A stretch of 44,120 bases of DNA from Paracoccaceae bacterium (GCA_015487335.1 WFPZ01000017.1:1-44120), one strand, 5' to 3'; shown: positions 31,317 to 40,132, numbered from the stretch's first letter. The notes: a model not told the origin generated them from the letters alone. Numbers and translations are program-made.

Positions 31317-33458
31317 TCAGGTTTCCGTCCTGCCGCGGGCCTCGCGCACCAGTTTCAGGATGTGCCGCGCCGCCTGCGGGATGTTGGTGCCGGGGCCGAA
31401 GATCGCCTTCACCCCCGCCTGCCTGAGGAAATCGTAATCCTGCTGCGGGATCACCCCACCGCAGATCACGATGATGTCCTCGGCGCCCTGGGCCTTCAGC
31501 GCCTCGATCAGCTTCGGCGCCAGCGTCTTGTGGCCGGCCGCCTGGCTGGAAATGCCGACGATGTGCACGTCGTTGTCCACCGCGTCCTGGGCCGCCTCCT
31601 CGGGGGTCTGGAACAGCGGGCCCACATCGACGTCGAAGCCGATGTCGGCGAAGGCGGTGGCGATCACCTTGGCGCCGCGGTCGTGGCCGTCCTGGCCCAT
31701 CTTGACCACCAGCATGCGCGGGCGGCGGCCCTCTTCCTCGGCGAAGCGCTCCACCTCCTTCTGGATCGCGGCGAAGTCCTCGTCGCCCTCGTAGGCCGCG
31801 CCATAGACGCCCGCGAGCGTCTTCACCTCGGCCCGGTGCCGGCCGAATGCCTTTTCCATCGCCATGGATATCTCTCCTACCGTGGCGCGCGCCCGCGCCG
31901 CTTCCACCGCCAGCTCGAGCAGGTTGCCCTCGCCGGTGCGCGCCGCCCTTTCCAGCGCCGCCAGCGCGGCCTCCACCGCCGCGCCGTCGCGCCCGGCCTT
32001 CACCTTCTCGAGCCGCGCGATCTGGGCCTCGCGCACCGCCGTGTTGTCGATCTCGCGGATCTCGATCGGCTCCTCCCGCTCGGGGCGGAAGCGGTTGACG
32101 CCCACGATCACCTCCTCGCCGCGGTCGATCGCCGCCTGCCGGCGCGCCGCCGCCTCCTCGATGCGCAGCTTGGGCAGGCCCGAGGCCACCGCCCGGGTCA
32201 TCCCGCCCATGGCGTCCACCTCCTCGATCAGCTTCCAGGCCTCGTCGGCGAGATCGGCGGTCAGCTTCTCCACGTAGTAGGAGCCGGCCAGCGGATCGAC
32301 CACCTTCGTCACCCCCGTCTCGTGCTGCAGGATCAGCTGGGTGTTGCGGGCGATGCGGGCCGAGAACTCGGTCGGCAGGGCGATCGCCTCGTCAAACGAG
32401 TTGGTATGCAGCGACTGGGTGCCGCCCAGCACCGCCGAAAGCGCCTCGTAGGCGGTGCGGATGATGTTGTTGTAGGGGTCCTGCTCCTGCAGGCTGACCC
32501 CGGAGGTCTGGCAATGGGTGCGCAGCATCAGCGAGCGCGGGTTCTTCGGGTTGAACTCCGACATGATCCGGTGCCACAGAAGCCGCGCGGCGCGCAGCTT
32601 GGCCGCCTCCATGAAGAAGTTCATGCCGATGGCGAAGAAGAACGAAAGCCGCGGCGCGAAGGCGTCCACGTCCATGCCGCGCGCCAGCGCCGCCTTCACG
32701 TATTCCTTGCCGTCGGCAAGGGTGTAGGCCAGCTCCTGCACCAGCGTCGCGCCCGCTTCCTGCATGTGGTAGCCGGAAATCGAGATCGAGTTGAAGCGCG
32801 GCATCTCGCGCGCGGTATATTCGATGATGTCGGCCACGATGCGCATGCTCGGCTCGGGCGGGTAGATGTAGGTGTTGCGCACCATGAATTCCTTGAGGAT
32901 GTCGTTCTGGATGGTGCCCGAGAGATCCTTGCGCGCGACGCCCTGCTCTTCGCCGGTGACGATGAAGGCGGCGAGAATCGGGATCACCGCGCCGTTCATC
33001 GTCATGGAGACCGACACCTTCTCCAGCGGAATGCCGTCGAAGAGGATCTTCATGTCCTCCACCGAATCGATGGCGACCCCGGCCTTGCCCACGTCGCCCA
33101 CCACCCGGGGGTGGTCGCTGTCATAGCCGCGGTGGGTGGCCAGATCGAAGGCCACCGAAATGCCCTGCTGGCCGGCTTCCAGCGCCTTGCGGTAGAAGGC
33201 GTTGCTTTCCTCGGCTGTGGAAAAGCCCGCATACTGGCGGATCGTCCATGGCCGGCCGGCATACATGGTGGCGCGGGGCCCGCGCAGATAGGGCGGCAGG
33301 CCGGGCAAAGAGCCCAGGTGTTCCAGCCCCTGCGTATCCTCTTCGGTGAACAGCGGCTTGATGTCGATGCCCTCGGGCGTGTGCCAGGTGAGGCTGTCCA
33401 CCGGCCGCCCGCGCAGCTCCTTTTCCGCCAGTTCCTTCCACTTGTCGATGCCGCTCAT
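31317..33458 (-). CDS. mcm: Methylmalonyl-CoA mutase
   Basis: This 713-residue adenosylcobalamin enzyme converts (R)-methylmalonyl-CoA to succinyl-CoA, the last step of propionyl-CoA assimilation. The N-terminal TIM-barrel region has ATMYAGRPWTIRQYAGFSTAEESNAFYR, which includes the active-site tyrosine, and FDLATHRGYDSDHPRV. NSISISGYHMQEAGA and RTHCQTSGVSLQEQDPYNN follow. The C-terminal B12 domain has GQDGHDRGAKVIATAF (near residue 590), with the cobalt-ligand histidine. It is a fused single-subunit enzyme. It is transcribed in the same direction as pccA and pccB, with DUF4174 and a sulfotransferase-like gene between. Confidence 0.95.
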   Translation of the reverse strand: MSGIDKWKELAEKELRGRPVDSLTWHTPEGIDIKPLFTEEDTQGLEHLGSLPGLPPYLRGPRATMYAGRPWTIRQYAGFSTAEESNAFYRKALEAGQQGISVAFDLATHRGYDSDHPRVVGDVGKAGVAIDSVEDMKILFDGIPLEKVSVSMTMNGAVIPILAAFIVTGEEQGVARKDLSGTIQNDILKEFMVRNTYIYPPEPSMRIVADIIEYTAREMPRFNSISISGYHMQEAGATLVQELAYTLADGKEYVKAALARGMDVDAFAPRLSFFFAIGMNFFMEAAKLRAARLLWHRIMSEFNPKNPRSLMLRTHCQTSGVSLQEQDPYNNIIRTAYEALSAVLGGTQSLHTNSFDEAIALPTEFSARIARNTQLILQHETGVTKVVDPLAGSYYVEKLTADLADEAWKLIEEVDAMGGMTRAVASGLPKLRIEEAAARRQAAIDRGEEVIVGVNRFRPEREEPIEIREIDNTAVREAQIARLEKVKAGRDGAAVEAALAALERAARTGEGNLLELAVEAARARATVGEISMAMEKAFGRHRAEVKTLAGVYGAAYEGDEDFAAIQKEVERFAEEEGRRPRMLVVKMGQDGHDRGAKVIATAFADIGFDVDVGPLFQTPEEAAQDAVDNDVHIVGISSQAAGHKTLAPKLIEALKAQGAEDIIVICGGVIPQQDYDFLRQAGVKAIFGPGTNIPQAARHILKLVREARGRTET

Positions 33459-33506
33459 GACGCATCCCCCATCCGTTTGGCCGGCGCGGGCAACTTCCCC
33501 GTGACA

Positions 33507-33530
33507 TTGCCGGCAAAATACTTCGTATTT
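33507..33530. promoter_or_regulatory. Two adjacent palindromes between mcm and the DUF4174 gene
   Basis: In the 111-bp divergent region, TTGCCGGCAA (33507-33516) is followed without a gap by AAATAC-TTC-GTATTT (33516-33530). Both are perfect inverted repeats. Their place about 50-70 bp from the mcm start codon suggests an operator. The first has the outer bases of a PccR-like site (TTGC..GCAA) but is not TTTGCAAA. Function is inferred. Confidence 0.3.
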
Positions 33531-33569
33531 CCTGCGAACCGCCCTATATCGGTCAGGAACGGAGACAGC

Positions 33570-34064
33570 ATGAAACCACTCTTGGCACTTGTAATCGCGA
33601 CGCTGGTCGGCTTGCCCGCGGCGGCCCAGGAGGCGGGCCAGGGTGCGGGCGATCCGCCGCCTGCGCAGGAGCCGGCCGAGCCCGCCCTCGACATCCGCGA
33701 TGCGGCGGAGGTCACGCTGGAAGAGTTTCTCTGGCTCAAGCGGCTGTTGATCGTCTTCGCCGATACCGAGCGCGACCCCTCCTTCCGCAAGCAGATGGAA
33801 TTCATCCTCGAACGCCCCACCGACCTGATCGAGCGCGACGTGGTGGTGATCGTCGATACCGACCCGGCCAACCCCTCGGCGGTGCGCCGGAAGCTGCGCC
33901 CGCGCGGCTTCGGTTTCGTGCTGATCGGCAAGGACGGGGTGGTGGCGCTGCGCAAGCCCACGCCGTGGGAGACGCGCGAGATTGCCCGCACCATCGACAA
34001 GATGCCGCTGCGGCTCGATGAGATCCGCGCCCGGAAGGCCGCGCAGCAGCAGGAGGCACGCTGA
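33570..34064 (+). CDS. Exported DUF4174 domain protein
   Basis: This 164-residue protein has a signal peptide (MKPLLALVIATLVGLPAAA, cleavage before QEAG) and a proline-rich linker (AGDPPPAQEPAEPAL). The single DUF4174 domain follows: EEFLWLKRLLIVFADTERDPSFRKQMEFI, RDVVVIVDTDP and GFGFVLIGKDGVVALRKPTPWETREIARTIDKMP. The domain has a thioredoxin-like look without a CxxC. ATG 33570 has ACGGAG six bases before it. Weak promoter-like hexamers TTCGTA (33522-33527) and TATATC (33545-33550) are 17 bp apart. Its stop is four bases from the stop of the convergent sulfotransferase-like gene. Confidence 0.82.
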   Translation: MKPLLALVIATLVGLPAAAQEAGQGAGDPPPAQEPAEPALDIRDAAEVTLEEFLWLKRLLIVFADTERDPSFRKQMEFILERPTDLIERDVVVIVDTDPANPSAVRRKLRPRGFGFVLIGKDGVVALRKPTPWETREIARTIDKMPLRLDEIRARKAAQQQEAR

Positions 34065-34068
34065 GGGC

Positions 34069-34986
34069 TCATGGCGCGCGGCCTCCGGCGCCGGGGGCGA
34101 TCAGCCGCACGCCCGCCAGCGCGCCGTCCTCCAGCGCCCGCACCTCGGCGGCGAAACGCGCCTCCAGCGCCGCCTGCTGATCGGGGGAAAACGGCGCGAA
34201 GGGGGGCGAGTCGGGGCCTTCCTCCGCCTCCAGCCGTTCGCGCAGCTCCCTGCCGGAAAGCCCCGGGCATTCCTTGCGCAGCCGCAGCCCCCGCGCCAGC
34301 GCCTCTGCCGAGGGGCTGGCATTGGACAGGCCCTCGGGCAGGCGCATCCGGCCGGCCACCGGGCCGAGCATCCGCGCCAGCACGCCGGGCAGAACCTGCG
34401 GCGCGCGCTCGTGCACCCAGACGAAGACCGGGCTCTCGGGCAGGGCGGCGCGCAGATCGGCCAGCACGTCGCGCCAGCCGCGGCGCGAGGCGGCCAGATC
34501 CTCGCGCAGATCCCCGAAAGCGGGAAGATCGTTGCGAAGCGCCGCGAAGGCATAGGCCGAGGCCCAGTAGCCGGCATAGCTGCGGATCGAGAAATACACC
34601 GCCCCCGGCGGCCGGGGGAAGAGCTCGCGGATCGCCGCCACCCGTGCCCGCGCCTTCGGATAGAGCGCCCGGCCGCGCAGGTTGCCCACCATGCTGCCCG
34701 GCAGGTTCTCCTCGCTGACCAGCAGCCGCCGCACGCCGCGCTCCTGCAGTTCGCGAATGTCCTGCCGCACCGCCTCCCGGATCCGGTGCATCTGCCGCGC
34801 CGCGCCGTCGTCGCTTGCGGCCCGCCCGGCGATGGTGAAGAAGCTGTCGAGCCCGCGTTCGCGCGTCACCTTCGGCCCCCAGAACGCCTGCCCCGCCCGC
34901 GCCAGACGGCCGGCGTTGCGGTTGCACGCCTGCTGCAGCGCGGTGGTGCCCGTGCGATGGGCCCCCAGATGCAGAACGATCTCCAC
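34069..34986 (-). CDS. Sulfotransferase-like P-loop protein
   Basis: The protein has 305 residues from a GTG start at 34986. The N-terminus VEIVLHLGAHRTGTTALQQACNRN has the GxxRTGTT form of the phosphosulfate-binding loop of PAPS sulfotransferases. YFSIRSYAGYWASAYAFAAL resembles their second conserved block (R..Y.S). No C-terminal motif can be confirmed, so the function is open; such proteins could modify glycans or lipids. A GAGG lies eight bases before the GTG, and the frame begins 14 bp after the pccA stop, so it is probably co-transcribed with pccA. Confidence 0.6.
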   Translation of the reverse strand: MEIVLHLGAHRTGTTALQQACNRNAGRLARAGQAFWGPKVTRERGLDSFFTIAGRAASDDGAARQMHRIREAVRQDIRELQERGVRRLLVSEENLPGSMVGNLRGRALYPKARARVAAIRELFPRPPGAVYFSIRSYAGYWASAYAFAALRNDLPAFGDLREDLAASRRGWRDVLADLRAALPESPVFVWVHERAPQVLPGVLARMLGPVAGRMRLPEGLSNASPSAEALARGLRLRKECPGLSGRELRERLEAEEGPDSPPFAPFSPDQQAALEARFAAEVRALEDGALAGVRLIAPGAGGRAP

Positions 34987-35000
34987 CTGCCCGGCCTCGC

Positions 35001-37001
35001 CTATTCGAACTCCATGATCACCTCGTCCACGCCGAGGCTGTCGCCGGGGGCGGCGTTGATCTTCGCCACCACGCCCCGGCGCTCGGCGCGCAGGATGTTT
35101 TCCATCTTCATCGCCTCGACGGTGCACAGCGGCTGGCCCTCCTGCACCTCGTCGCCCTCGGCCACGTCCACCTTCACGATCAGCCCCGGCATCGGGCACA
35201 AGAGCAGCTTCGAGGTGTCGGGGGGCTGTTTCTCGGGCATCAGGGCGGCCAGTTCCGCCTGACGGGGGGTGCGCACGTGGACCTTCAGGTCGGCGCCGCG
35301 CAGCCGCACCCGGAAGCCGCCCGGGATCCTGGAGACCTTCATCACCAGGGGGCGTTCGTCCACGTCGAGGATGGCCAGCGGCTTGCCCGGGGTCCAGTCG
35401 GATTCGACCCGCATCCTGCGGCCGCCCTCGAAGCGGATGGTGGCGCCGTCGGGATCGGCCTCGATGGTGACCGGGAAATCCTCGCCCTGGGCCGAGACCA
35501 CCCACTCGGTTCCCACCTTGCGCTCGTGGTTGTCCATCCGCCCCGAGATGCGGGCGCGGCGGATTTCGGCAACCCGGTACATGGCCACGCAGGCCGCCAC
35601 CACCCGGCGCAGCAGCTCTTCGGGCAGGTCGACCCCGGAGAAGCCCTCGGGATATTCCTCCTCTATGAAGGCGGTGGTGATCTCGCCGGCAACGAAGCGC
35701 GGATGATCCATCACCGCCGAGAGGAACGGCAGGTTGTGGCCGATGCCCTCGATCTCGAAGGCATCCAGCGCGGTGCGCATGGCCTCGATGGCATGCGCCC
35801 GGTCCGGCGCCCAGGTGCACAGCTTGGCGATCATCGGGTCGTAGAACATGGAAATCTCGCCGCCCTCGTAGACCCCGGTGTCATTGCGCACCACGTAGGC
35901 CTCGGTGGCCACCTCGGCGGGCGGACGGTAGCGCGACAGCCGCCCCGTGGAGGGCAGGAAGTTGCGGTAGGGGTCCTCGGCATAGACCCGGCTCTCGATG
36001 GCCCAGCCGTTGAGGCGGATGTCCTCCTGGGCAAAGGGCAGCGTCTCGCCGGCGGCGATGCGGATCATCTGTTCCACCAGGTCGATGCCGGTGATCAGCT
36101 CGGTCACCGGGTGCTCCACCTGCAGGCGGGTATTCATTTCGAGGAAGTAGAAGTTGCGCTCGCCATCGACGATGAATTCCACCGTCCCGGCCGAGCTGTA
36201 GCCAACCGCCTGGGCAAGCGCCAGCGCCTGCTCGCCCATGGCGCGGCGGGTGTCCTCGTCGAGGAAGGGGCTGGGGGCCTCCTCGATGACCTTCTGGTTG
36301 CGCCGCTGGATGGAACACTCCCGCTCGCCCAGCCAGACCCCGTTGCCGTGGCTGTCGCACAGCACCTGGATCTCGATGTGCCGGGGCTGGGTGATGAATT
36401 TCTCGATGAAGATGCGGTCATCCCCGAAGCTGCTGGCCGCCTCGTTCCTCGAGCTCTGGAAGCCCTCGCGCGCCCCCTCGTCGTTGAAGGCGATCCGCAT
36501 GCCCTTGCCGCCGCCGCCGGCGGAGGCCTTGATCATCACCGGATAGCCGATCTGGCGGGAAATCCGCACCGCCTCGTCGGCATCGGCGATCAGGCCCATG
36601 TAGCCCGGCACCGTGTTCACCCCCGCTTCCTGCGCGAGCTTCTTGGAGGTGATCTTGTCGCCCATGGCCTCGATCGCCCCCCTGGGCGGGCCGATGAACA
36701 CCACCCCCTCGGCGGCCAGCGCCTCGGCAAAGGCGGGGTTTTCCGACAGGAAGCCATAGCCCGGATGCACCGCCTGCGCGCCGGTCTCGCGGATCGCGCG
36801 CATGATGTTGTCGATCACGATATAGGACTGGCTGGCCGGCGGCGGGCCGATGTGCACCGCCTCGTCGGCCATCTGCACATGCAGCGCGTTGCGGTCGGCG
36901 TCGGAGTAGACGGCCACCGTCGCGATTCCCATCTTCCGCGCCGTCCTGATGACGCGGCAGGCGATCTCTCCGCGGTTGGCAATCAGGATCTTCTGAAACA
37001 T
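35001..37001 (-). CDS. pccA: Propionyl-CoA carboxylase, biotin-containing alpha subunit
   Basis: This 666-residue subunit carries biotin carboxylase and the biotin carrier. It begins FQKILIANRGEIACRVIRTARKMGI. ATP-grasp blocks are MIKASAGGGGKGMRIA, FIEKFITQPRHIEIQVLCD and FLEMNTRLQVEHPVTE. The C-terminal biotinyl domain has VEAMKMENIL with the modified lysine near 630. The inserted domain between about 450 and 590 (KVGTEWVVSAQGEDFPVTIE and following) is the BT-type linker of PCC rather than acetyl-CoA carboxylase. It acts with PccB to make methylmalonyl-CoA for the mutase. Confidence 0.95.
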   Translation of the reverse strand: MFQKILIANRGEIACRVIRTARKMGIATVAVYSDADRNALHVQMADEAVHIGPPPASQSYIVIDNIMRAIRETGAQAVHPGYGFLSENPAFAEALAAEGVVFIGPPRGAIEAMGDKITSKKLAQEAGVNTVPGYMGLIADADEAVRISRQIGYPVMIKASAGGGGKGMRIAFNDEGAREGFQSSRNEAASSFGDDRIFIEKFITQPRHIEIQVLCDSHGNGVWLGERECSIQRRNQKVIEEAPSPFLDEDTRRAMGEQALALAQAVGYSSAGTVEFIVDGERNFYFLEMNTRLQVEHPVTELITGIDLVEQMIRIAAGETLPFAQEDIRLNGWAIESRVYAEDPYRNFLPSTGRLSRYRPPAEVATEAYVVRNDTGVYEGGEISMFYDPMIAKLCTWAPDRAHAIEAMRTALDAFEIEGIGHNLPFLSAVMDHPRFVAGEITTAFIEEEYPEGFSGVDLPEELLRRVVAACVAMYRVAEIRRARISGRMDNHERKVGTEWVVSAQGEDFPVTIEADPDGATIRFEGGRRMRVESDWTPGKPLAILDVDERPLVMKVSRIPGGFRVRLRGADLKVHVRTPRQAELAALMPEKQPPDTSKLLLCPMPGLIVKVDVAEGDEVQEGQPLCTVEAMKMENILRAERRGVVAKINAAPGDSLGVDEVIMEFE

Positions 37002-37112
37002 CTGCGCATCCCTCGTCTCGGCCTGGTCGCATGAAGAAGGGCCACCGGAGAGGCGCTCCGGTGACCCGCAGGAGTTGCCCGTCGCCCGGAGGCGCGGGTG
37101 TTCAGTTCGGCT

Positions 37113-37316
37113 TCAGCACAGGTTGGTGCCGGTGTTCTGGCAATACAGGTTGACCCCGGCGCCCACCACCGCGCCCGTGGTGACATCGGCGCCGAGCACC
37201 ATCGCTGCGCCGGCGCCGGCCCCGGCGCCCATGAGCACCTGCTCCAGCGGGCTCTGCCCGCAAGCCGCAAGCACGACCAGTGCCGCGACTGCTCCGATCC
37301 AGGTTTTCCTGCGCAT
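37113..37316 (-). CDS. Small glycine-rich lipoprotein
   Basis: This 67-residue protein has a short basic start and a hydrophobic stretch leading to the lipobox LAAC (Cys19), so it should be lipid-modified and sorted by the Lol system. The mature part is a glycine/alanine-rich helix (LMGAGAGAGAAMVLGADVTTGAVVGAGVNLYC) like a glycine-zipper segment, then ends NTGTNLC. No function is known. It lies 111 bp upstream of pccA on the same strand, inside the propionate cluster. Confidence 0.72.
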   Translation of the reverse strand: MRRKTWIGAVAALVVLAACGQSPLEQVLMGAGAGAGAAMVLGADVTTGAVVGAGVNLYCQNTGTNLC

Positions 37317-37682
37317 CTTTCACTGCCCTTTCCGATGAATTCTGCAACTGCACCTTTCCCGCCCGGAACAGCGGTCACAAACCCCTTTTCGCCTATCCGG
37401 CCGCTTTCGGCAAGAACCCGCGCCAACCGCGCCGCGGCACGGACCACCGGGGCCGGGCGGCGGCGGCCACGGGGGCGAGGCCCGGCCGGGGAAAGGCCGG
37501 GCCCCGGAGAAGGGGAAGGGTAACGGTTTTGACAATTCGTGGCCTGCGCTCTTCTCACGGCATCGACCACGGCCCGAGCATTGCGGAAAACGGCGCCTTC
37601 GGCAAACCCGGCGGCCGGCAGACCCGCCTTATCGGCCGATTTCCGCCATTTCCCGCATATGCTGAGCAAGATCATGCCTGAA
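37317..37682. other. Gene-free stretch inside the propionyl-CoA cluster
   Basis: These 366 bp hold no convincing gene. The most prominent structure is an inverted repeat GGCCCGGCC (37479-37487) / GGCCGGGCC (37495-37503) with a 7-base loop. It lacks a T run on either side, so it may be a Rho-assisted terminator or a transcript-stabilising hairpin after the 120-residue gene. A promoter for the lipoprotein gene is expected near 37330-37390 on the minus strand but could not be fixed. Open frames crossing the stretch show no protein-like character. Confidence 0.5.
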
Positions 37683-38045
37683 CTACCCCTCGATTGCATC
37701 GGGAAAGGAGGCCCGCGCCCTGGCCACGTCGATTCGCAGCAGCGCGGTGTAGCTGGCCGGATCGAAAGGATCCTCGGCCGGAACCACCTCGCGGCCGAAC
37801 AGCCAGGACAGCCGCCCGGCATCGAGATTGCCGCGCTCGAAGGGCTCCTCGCCGAAATATTCCCACAAGGCGGCCATGAAGGCGGCATCGGCGCGCCGGT
37901 CGGCGGGCTTGCGGTCGGCGTGGCGCTCGCGCCGGACAAGCGGCGTGGCCCCGCGCGGGTTGGCCCGGCGAATGGTGAACTGGTAGTCGGTGCCCGGCAG
38001 CCGGCCGGGAAAGCCGCGGTGCTTTTTCATCGGCGGCAGGGCCAT
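37683..38045 (-). CDS. Uncharacterised 120-residue protein
   Basis: It has a basic N-terminal half (MKKHRGFPGRLPGTDYQFTIRRANPRG then a run rich in Arg and Lys). A more ordered C-terminal half contains DAAFMAALWEYFGEEPFERGNLDAGRLSWLFGREVV and PFDPASYTALLRIDVARARASFP. I recognise no family. The start codon overlaps the DUF6497 stop by one base (TGATG), so it is translationally coupled to pccB and DUF6497. That placement suggests it is expressed with the carboxylase, but a role cannot be named. Confidence 0.65.
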   Translation of the reverse strand: MALPPMKKHRGFPGRLPGTDYQFTIRRANPRGATPLVRRERHADRKPADRRADAAFMAALWEYFGEEPFERGNLDAGRLSWLFGREVVPAEDPFDPASYTALLRIDVARARASFPDAIEG

Positions 38046-38428
38046 CAGAAGGGCTCCCACCGGCAGGCGCCATCGGCGACGCTGTAGCTTTCGAACACCT
38101 GCACCGCCTCGGGGACGGGCCGTCCGAATTCCGTCGGACGGTCGGCCAGCGAGATCACGATGCGCTCGGGGCTTGCCCCGGCCTCGGCCAGCGCCGGCAG
38201 GGCGACGGCGTTGCACAGGTATTCGATGTCGGGCTCGAGGGCGGCGTAGTCGATCTCGCGCGGCAGCCACGGCGCGGTGAAACGGAAATGCCAGGTGGGC
38301 ACGTCGGCGGGGGCATCGGCGACGACCTCGAACAGCGTCACGGGCCGGCCCGAGGGCACGGTCAGCCCGTCGCCGGCGGCAAGCGCCGGAAGCTCCGGCG
38401 TGAGGGTTCCCTGGCGTCGTGGCGTCAT
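38045..38428 (-). CDS. DUF6497 family protein
   Basis: This 127-residue protein has the pattern VPSGRPVTLFEVVAD, WHFRFTAPWLPREIDY, PDIEYLCNAVALP, RIVISLADRPTEFGRPVPEAVQVFESY and a C-terminal CRWEPF, which I associate with DUF6497. Homologues usually carry an N-terminal export signal. None is visible from ATG 38428, so either this copy is cytoplasmic or the start is different. Its ATG overlaps the pccB stop as ATGA. Confidence 0.65.
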   Translation of the reverse strand: MTPRRQGTLTPELPALAAGDGLTVPSGRPVTLFEVVADAPADVPTWHFRFTAPWLPREIDYAALEPDIEYLCNAVALPALAEAGASPERIVISLADRPTEFGRPVPEAVQVFESYSVADGACRWEPF

Positions 38429-39957
38429 AGCGGAATGTTGTCGTGTTTCTTCCACGGGTTCTGCAGGCTCTTGCCGCGCAGGGAGGCAAAGGCCCGGCAG
38501 ACCCGCTTGCGGGTGGAGTGGGGCATGATCACCTCGTCGATGAAACCGCGCTCGGCGGCGACGAAGGGGTTGGCGAAGCGTTCCTCGTATTCCTTCGTGC
38601 GCGCGGCGATCTTCTCGGCATCGTCCAGCTCCGAGCGGTAGAGGATCTCCACCGCCCCCTTGGCGCCCATCACCGCGATCTCGGCCGAGGGCCAGGCATA
38701 GTTGAAATCGCCGCGCAGATGCTTGGAGGCCATCACGTCATAGGCCCCGCCATAGGCCTTGCGGGTGATCACCGTCACCTTCGGCACGGTGGCCTCGCCA
38801 TAGGCGAACAGAAGCTTCGCCCCGTGCTTGATCACGCCGCCGTATTCCTGCGCCGTGCCGGGCAGGAAACCGGGGACATCGACGAAGGTGAGAATCGGAA
38901 TCTCGAACGCGTCGCAGAAACGCACGAAGCGCGCCGCCTTGCGGCTGGAATCGATGTCGAGGCAGCCCGCGAGCACCATGGGCTGGTTGCCCACCACCCC
39001 CACGGTGCGGCCCTCCAGCCGGATGAACCCGGTGATGATGTTCTTCGCGAACTCGGCCTGGATCTCGAAGAAATCGCCCTCGTCGGCGACCTTCAGGATC
39101 AGCTCCTTCATGTCGTAGGGCTGGTTGGGGTTGTCGGGCACCAGGGTGTCGAGGCTGGGCTCGATGCGCTCGGGGTCGTCGAAGAAGGGGCGCACGGGGG
39201 GCTTTTCGCGGTTGTTGAGCGGCAGGAAGTCCACCAGCCGGCGGATCTCGGCCAGCGCCTCCACATCGTTTTCGAAGGCCCCGTCGGCGACGGAGGATTT
39301 CTTCGTGTGGGTCGCGGCGCCGCCCAGCTCTTCGGCCGTCACCACCTCGTTGGTCACCGTCTTCACCACGTCGGGGCCGGTGACGAACATGTAGGAGGTA
39401 TCCTTCACCATGAAGATGAAATCGGTCATCGCCGGTGAATAGACCGCCCCGCCCGCGCACGGCCCCATGATCACGGAAATCTGCGGCACCACCCCCGAGG
39501 CCATGATGTTGCGCTGGAACACCTCGGCATAGCCGGCGAGGCTGGCCACGCCCTCCTGGATGCGCGCGCCGCCCGAATCGTTGAGGCCGATCACGGGGGC
39601 GCCGTTCTGCACCGCCATGTCCATGATCTTGCAGATCTTCTGGGCATGGGTCTCGGACAGCGAGCCGCCGAAGACGGTGAAATCCTGGCTGAACACATAG
39701 ACCATGCGCCCGTTGATGGTGCCCCAGCCGGTCACCACCCCGTCGCCCGAAGGCCGGCTTTTCTCCATGCCGAAATCGGTGCAGCGGTGGGTGACGAACA
39801 TGTCGAATTCCTCGAAACTGCCCTCGTCGAGCAAGAGTTCGATGCGTTCGCGCGCGGTCAGCTTGCCCTTGGCGTGCTGGGCGTCGATGCGCTTCTGCCC
39901 GCCGCCCAGACGGGCGGCCTCGCGGCGGCGTTCCAGTTCCTGCAGGATGTCTTTCAT
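38425..39957 (-). CDS. pccB: Propionyl-CoA carboxylase beta subunit (carboxyltransferase)
   Basis: This 510-residue subunit transfers carboxyl from biotin to propionyl-CoA. It begins MKDILQELERRREAARLGGG. Core blocks are RTHRCTDF-like THRCTDFGMEK, LNDSGGARIQEGVASLAGY, GPCAGGAVYSPAMTDFIFMV, FVDVPGFLPGTAQEYGGVIKHGAKLLFAY and RKAYGGAYDVMASKHLRGD, with GPCAGG and the GAKLL/YGGAYDV region forming the two oxyanion sites. It ends LQNPWKKHDNIPL, typical of PCC. It heads the minus-strand cluster and has a TTTGCAAA palindrome centred 73 bp upstream of its ATG. Confidence 0.95.
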   Translation of the reverse strand: MKDILQELERRREAARLGGGQKRIDAQHAKGKLTARERIELLLDEGSFEEFDMFVTHRCTDFGMEKSRPSGDGVVTGWGTINGRMVYVFSQDFTVFGGSLSETHAQKICKIMDMAVQNGAPVIGLNDSGGARIQEGVASLAGYAEVFQRNIMASGVVPQISVIMGPCAGGAVYSPAMTDFIFMVKDTSYMFVTGPDVVKTVTNEVVTAEELGGAATHTKKSSVADGAFENDVEALAEIRRLVDFLPLNNREKPPVRPFFDDPERIEPSLDTLVPDNPNQPYDMKELILKVADEGDFFEIQAEFAKNIITGFIRLEGRTVGVVGNQPMVLAGCLDIDSSRKAARFVRFCDAFEIPILTFVDVPGFLPGTAQEYGGVIKHGAKLLFAYGEATVPKVTVITRKAYGGAYDVMASKHLRGDFNYAWPSAEIAVMGAKGAVEILYRSELDDAEKIAARTKEYEERFANPFVAAERGFIDEVIMPHSTRKRVCRAFASLRGKSLQNPWKKHDNIPL

Positions 39958-40023
39958 GGCGCTTCTCCGTGGCGATGGAAGATCAATAGCGCGTTTGCCG
40001 CGGGTCCGGAAGGAAACTCTGGA

Positions 40024-40074
40024 AAATTTGCAAATTTCTGAAAACCTCGGATGTTCAAATTGAATAACTGCAAA
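40024..40074. promoter_or_regulatory. PccR-type operator region upstream of pccB
   Basis: A perfect 14-bp palindrome with the core TTTGCAAA lies at 40024-40037, and a related CTGCAAA lies at 40068-40074. PccR of Rhodobacter sphaeroides, an ScfR-family regulator of propionyl-CoA carboxylase, is known to bind TTTGCAAA motifs. The gene for such a regulator starts at 41402. The sites lie between pccB (start 39957) and the exporter gene (start 40133), so they could control either or both. Confidence 0.6.
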
Positions 40075-40132
40075 TCATTCCCCCGCAAGCCGTTCCTTGG
40101 CAATCGTTGCCCCCGGGGCTATGGCTGGGAAC

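Noticed and set aside
30114..34064. Very long plus-strand open frame of about 1316 codons over ribB and mcm
   Set aside because: It is antisense to two clear genes and shows His/Gly/Gln-rich shadow composition. Only its last part, from ATG 33570, is a real gene (DUF4174).
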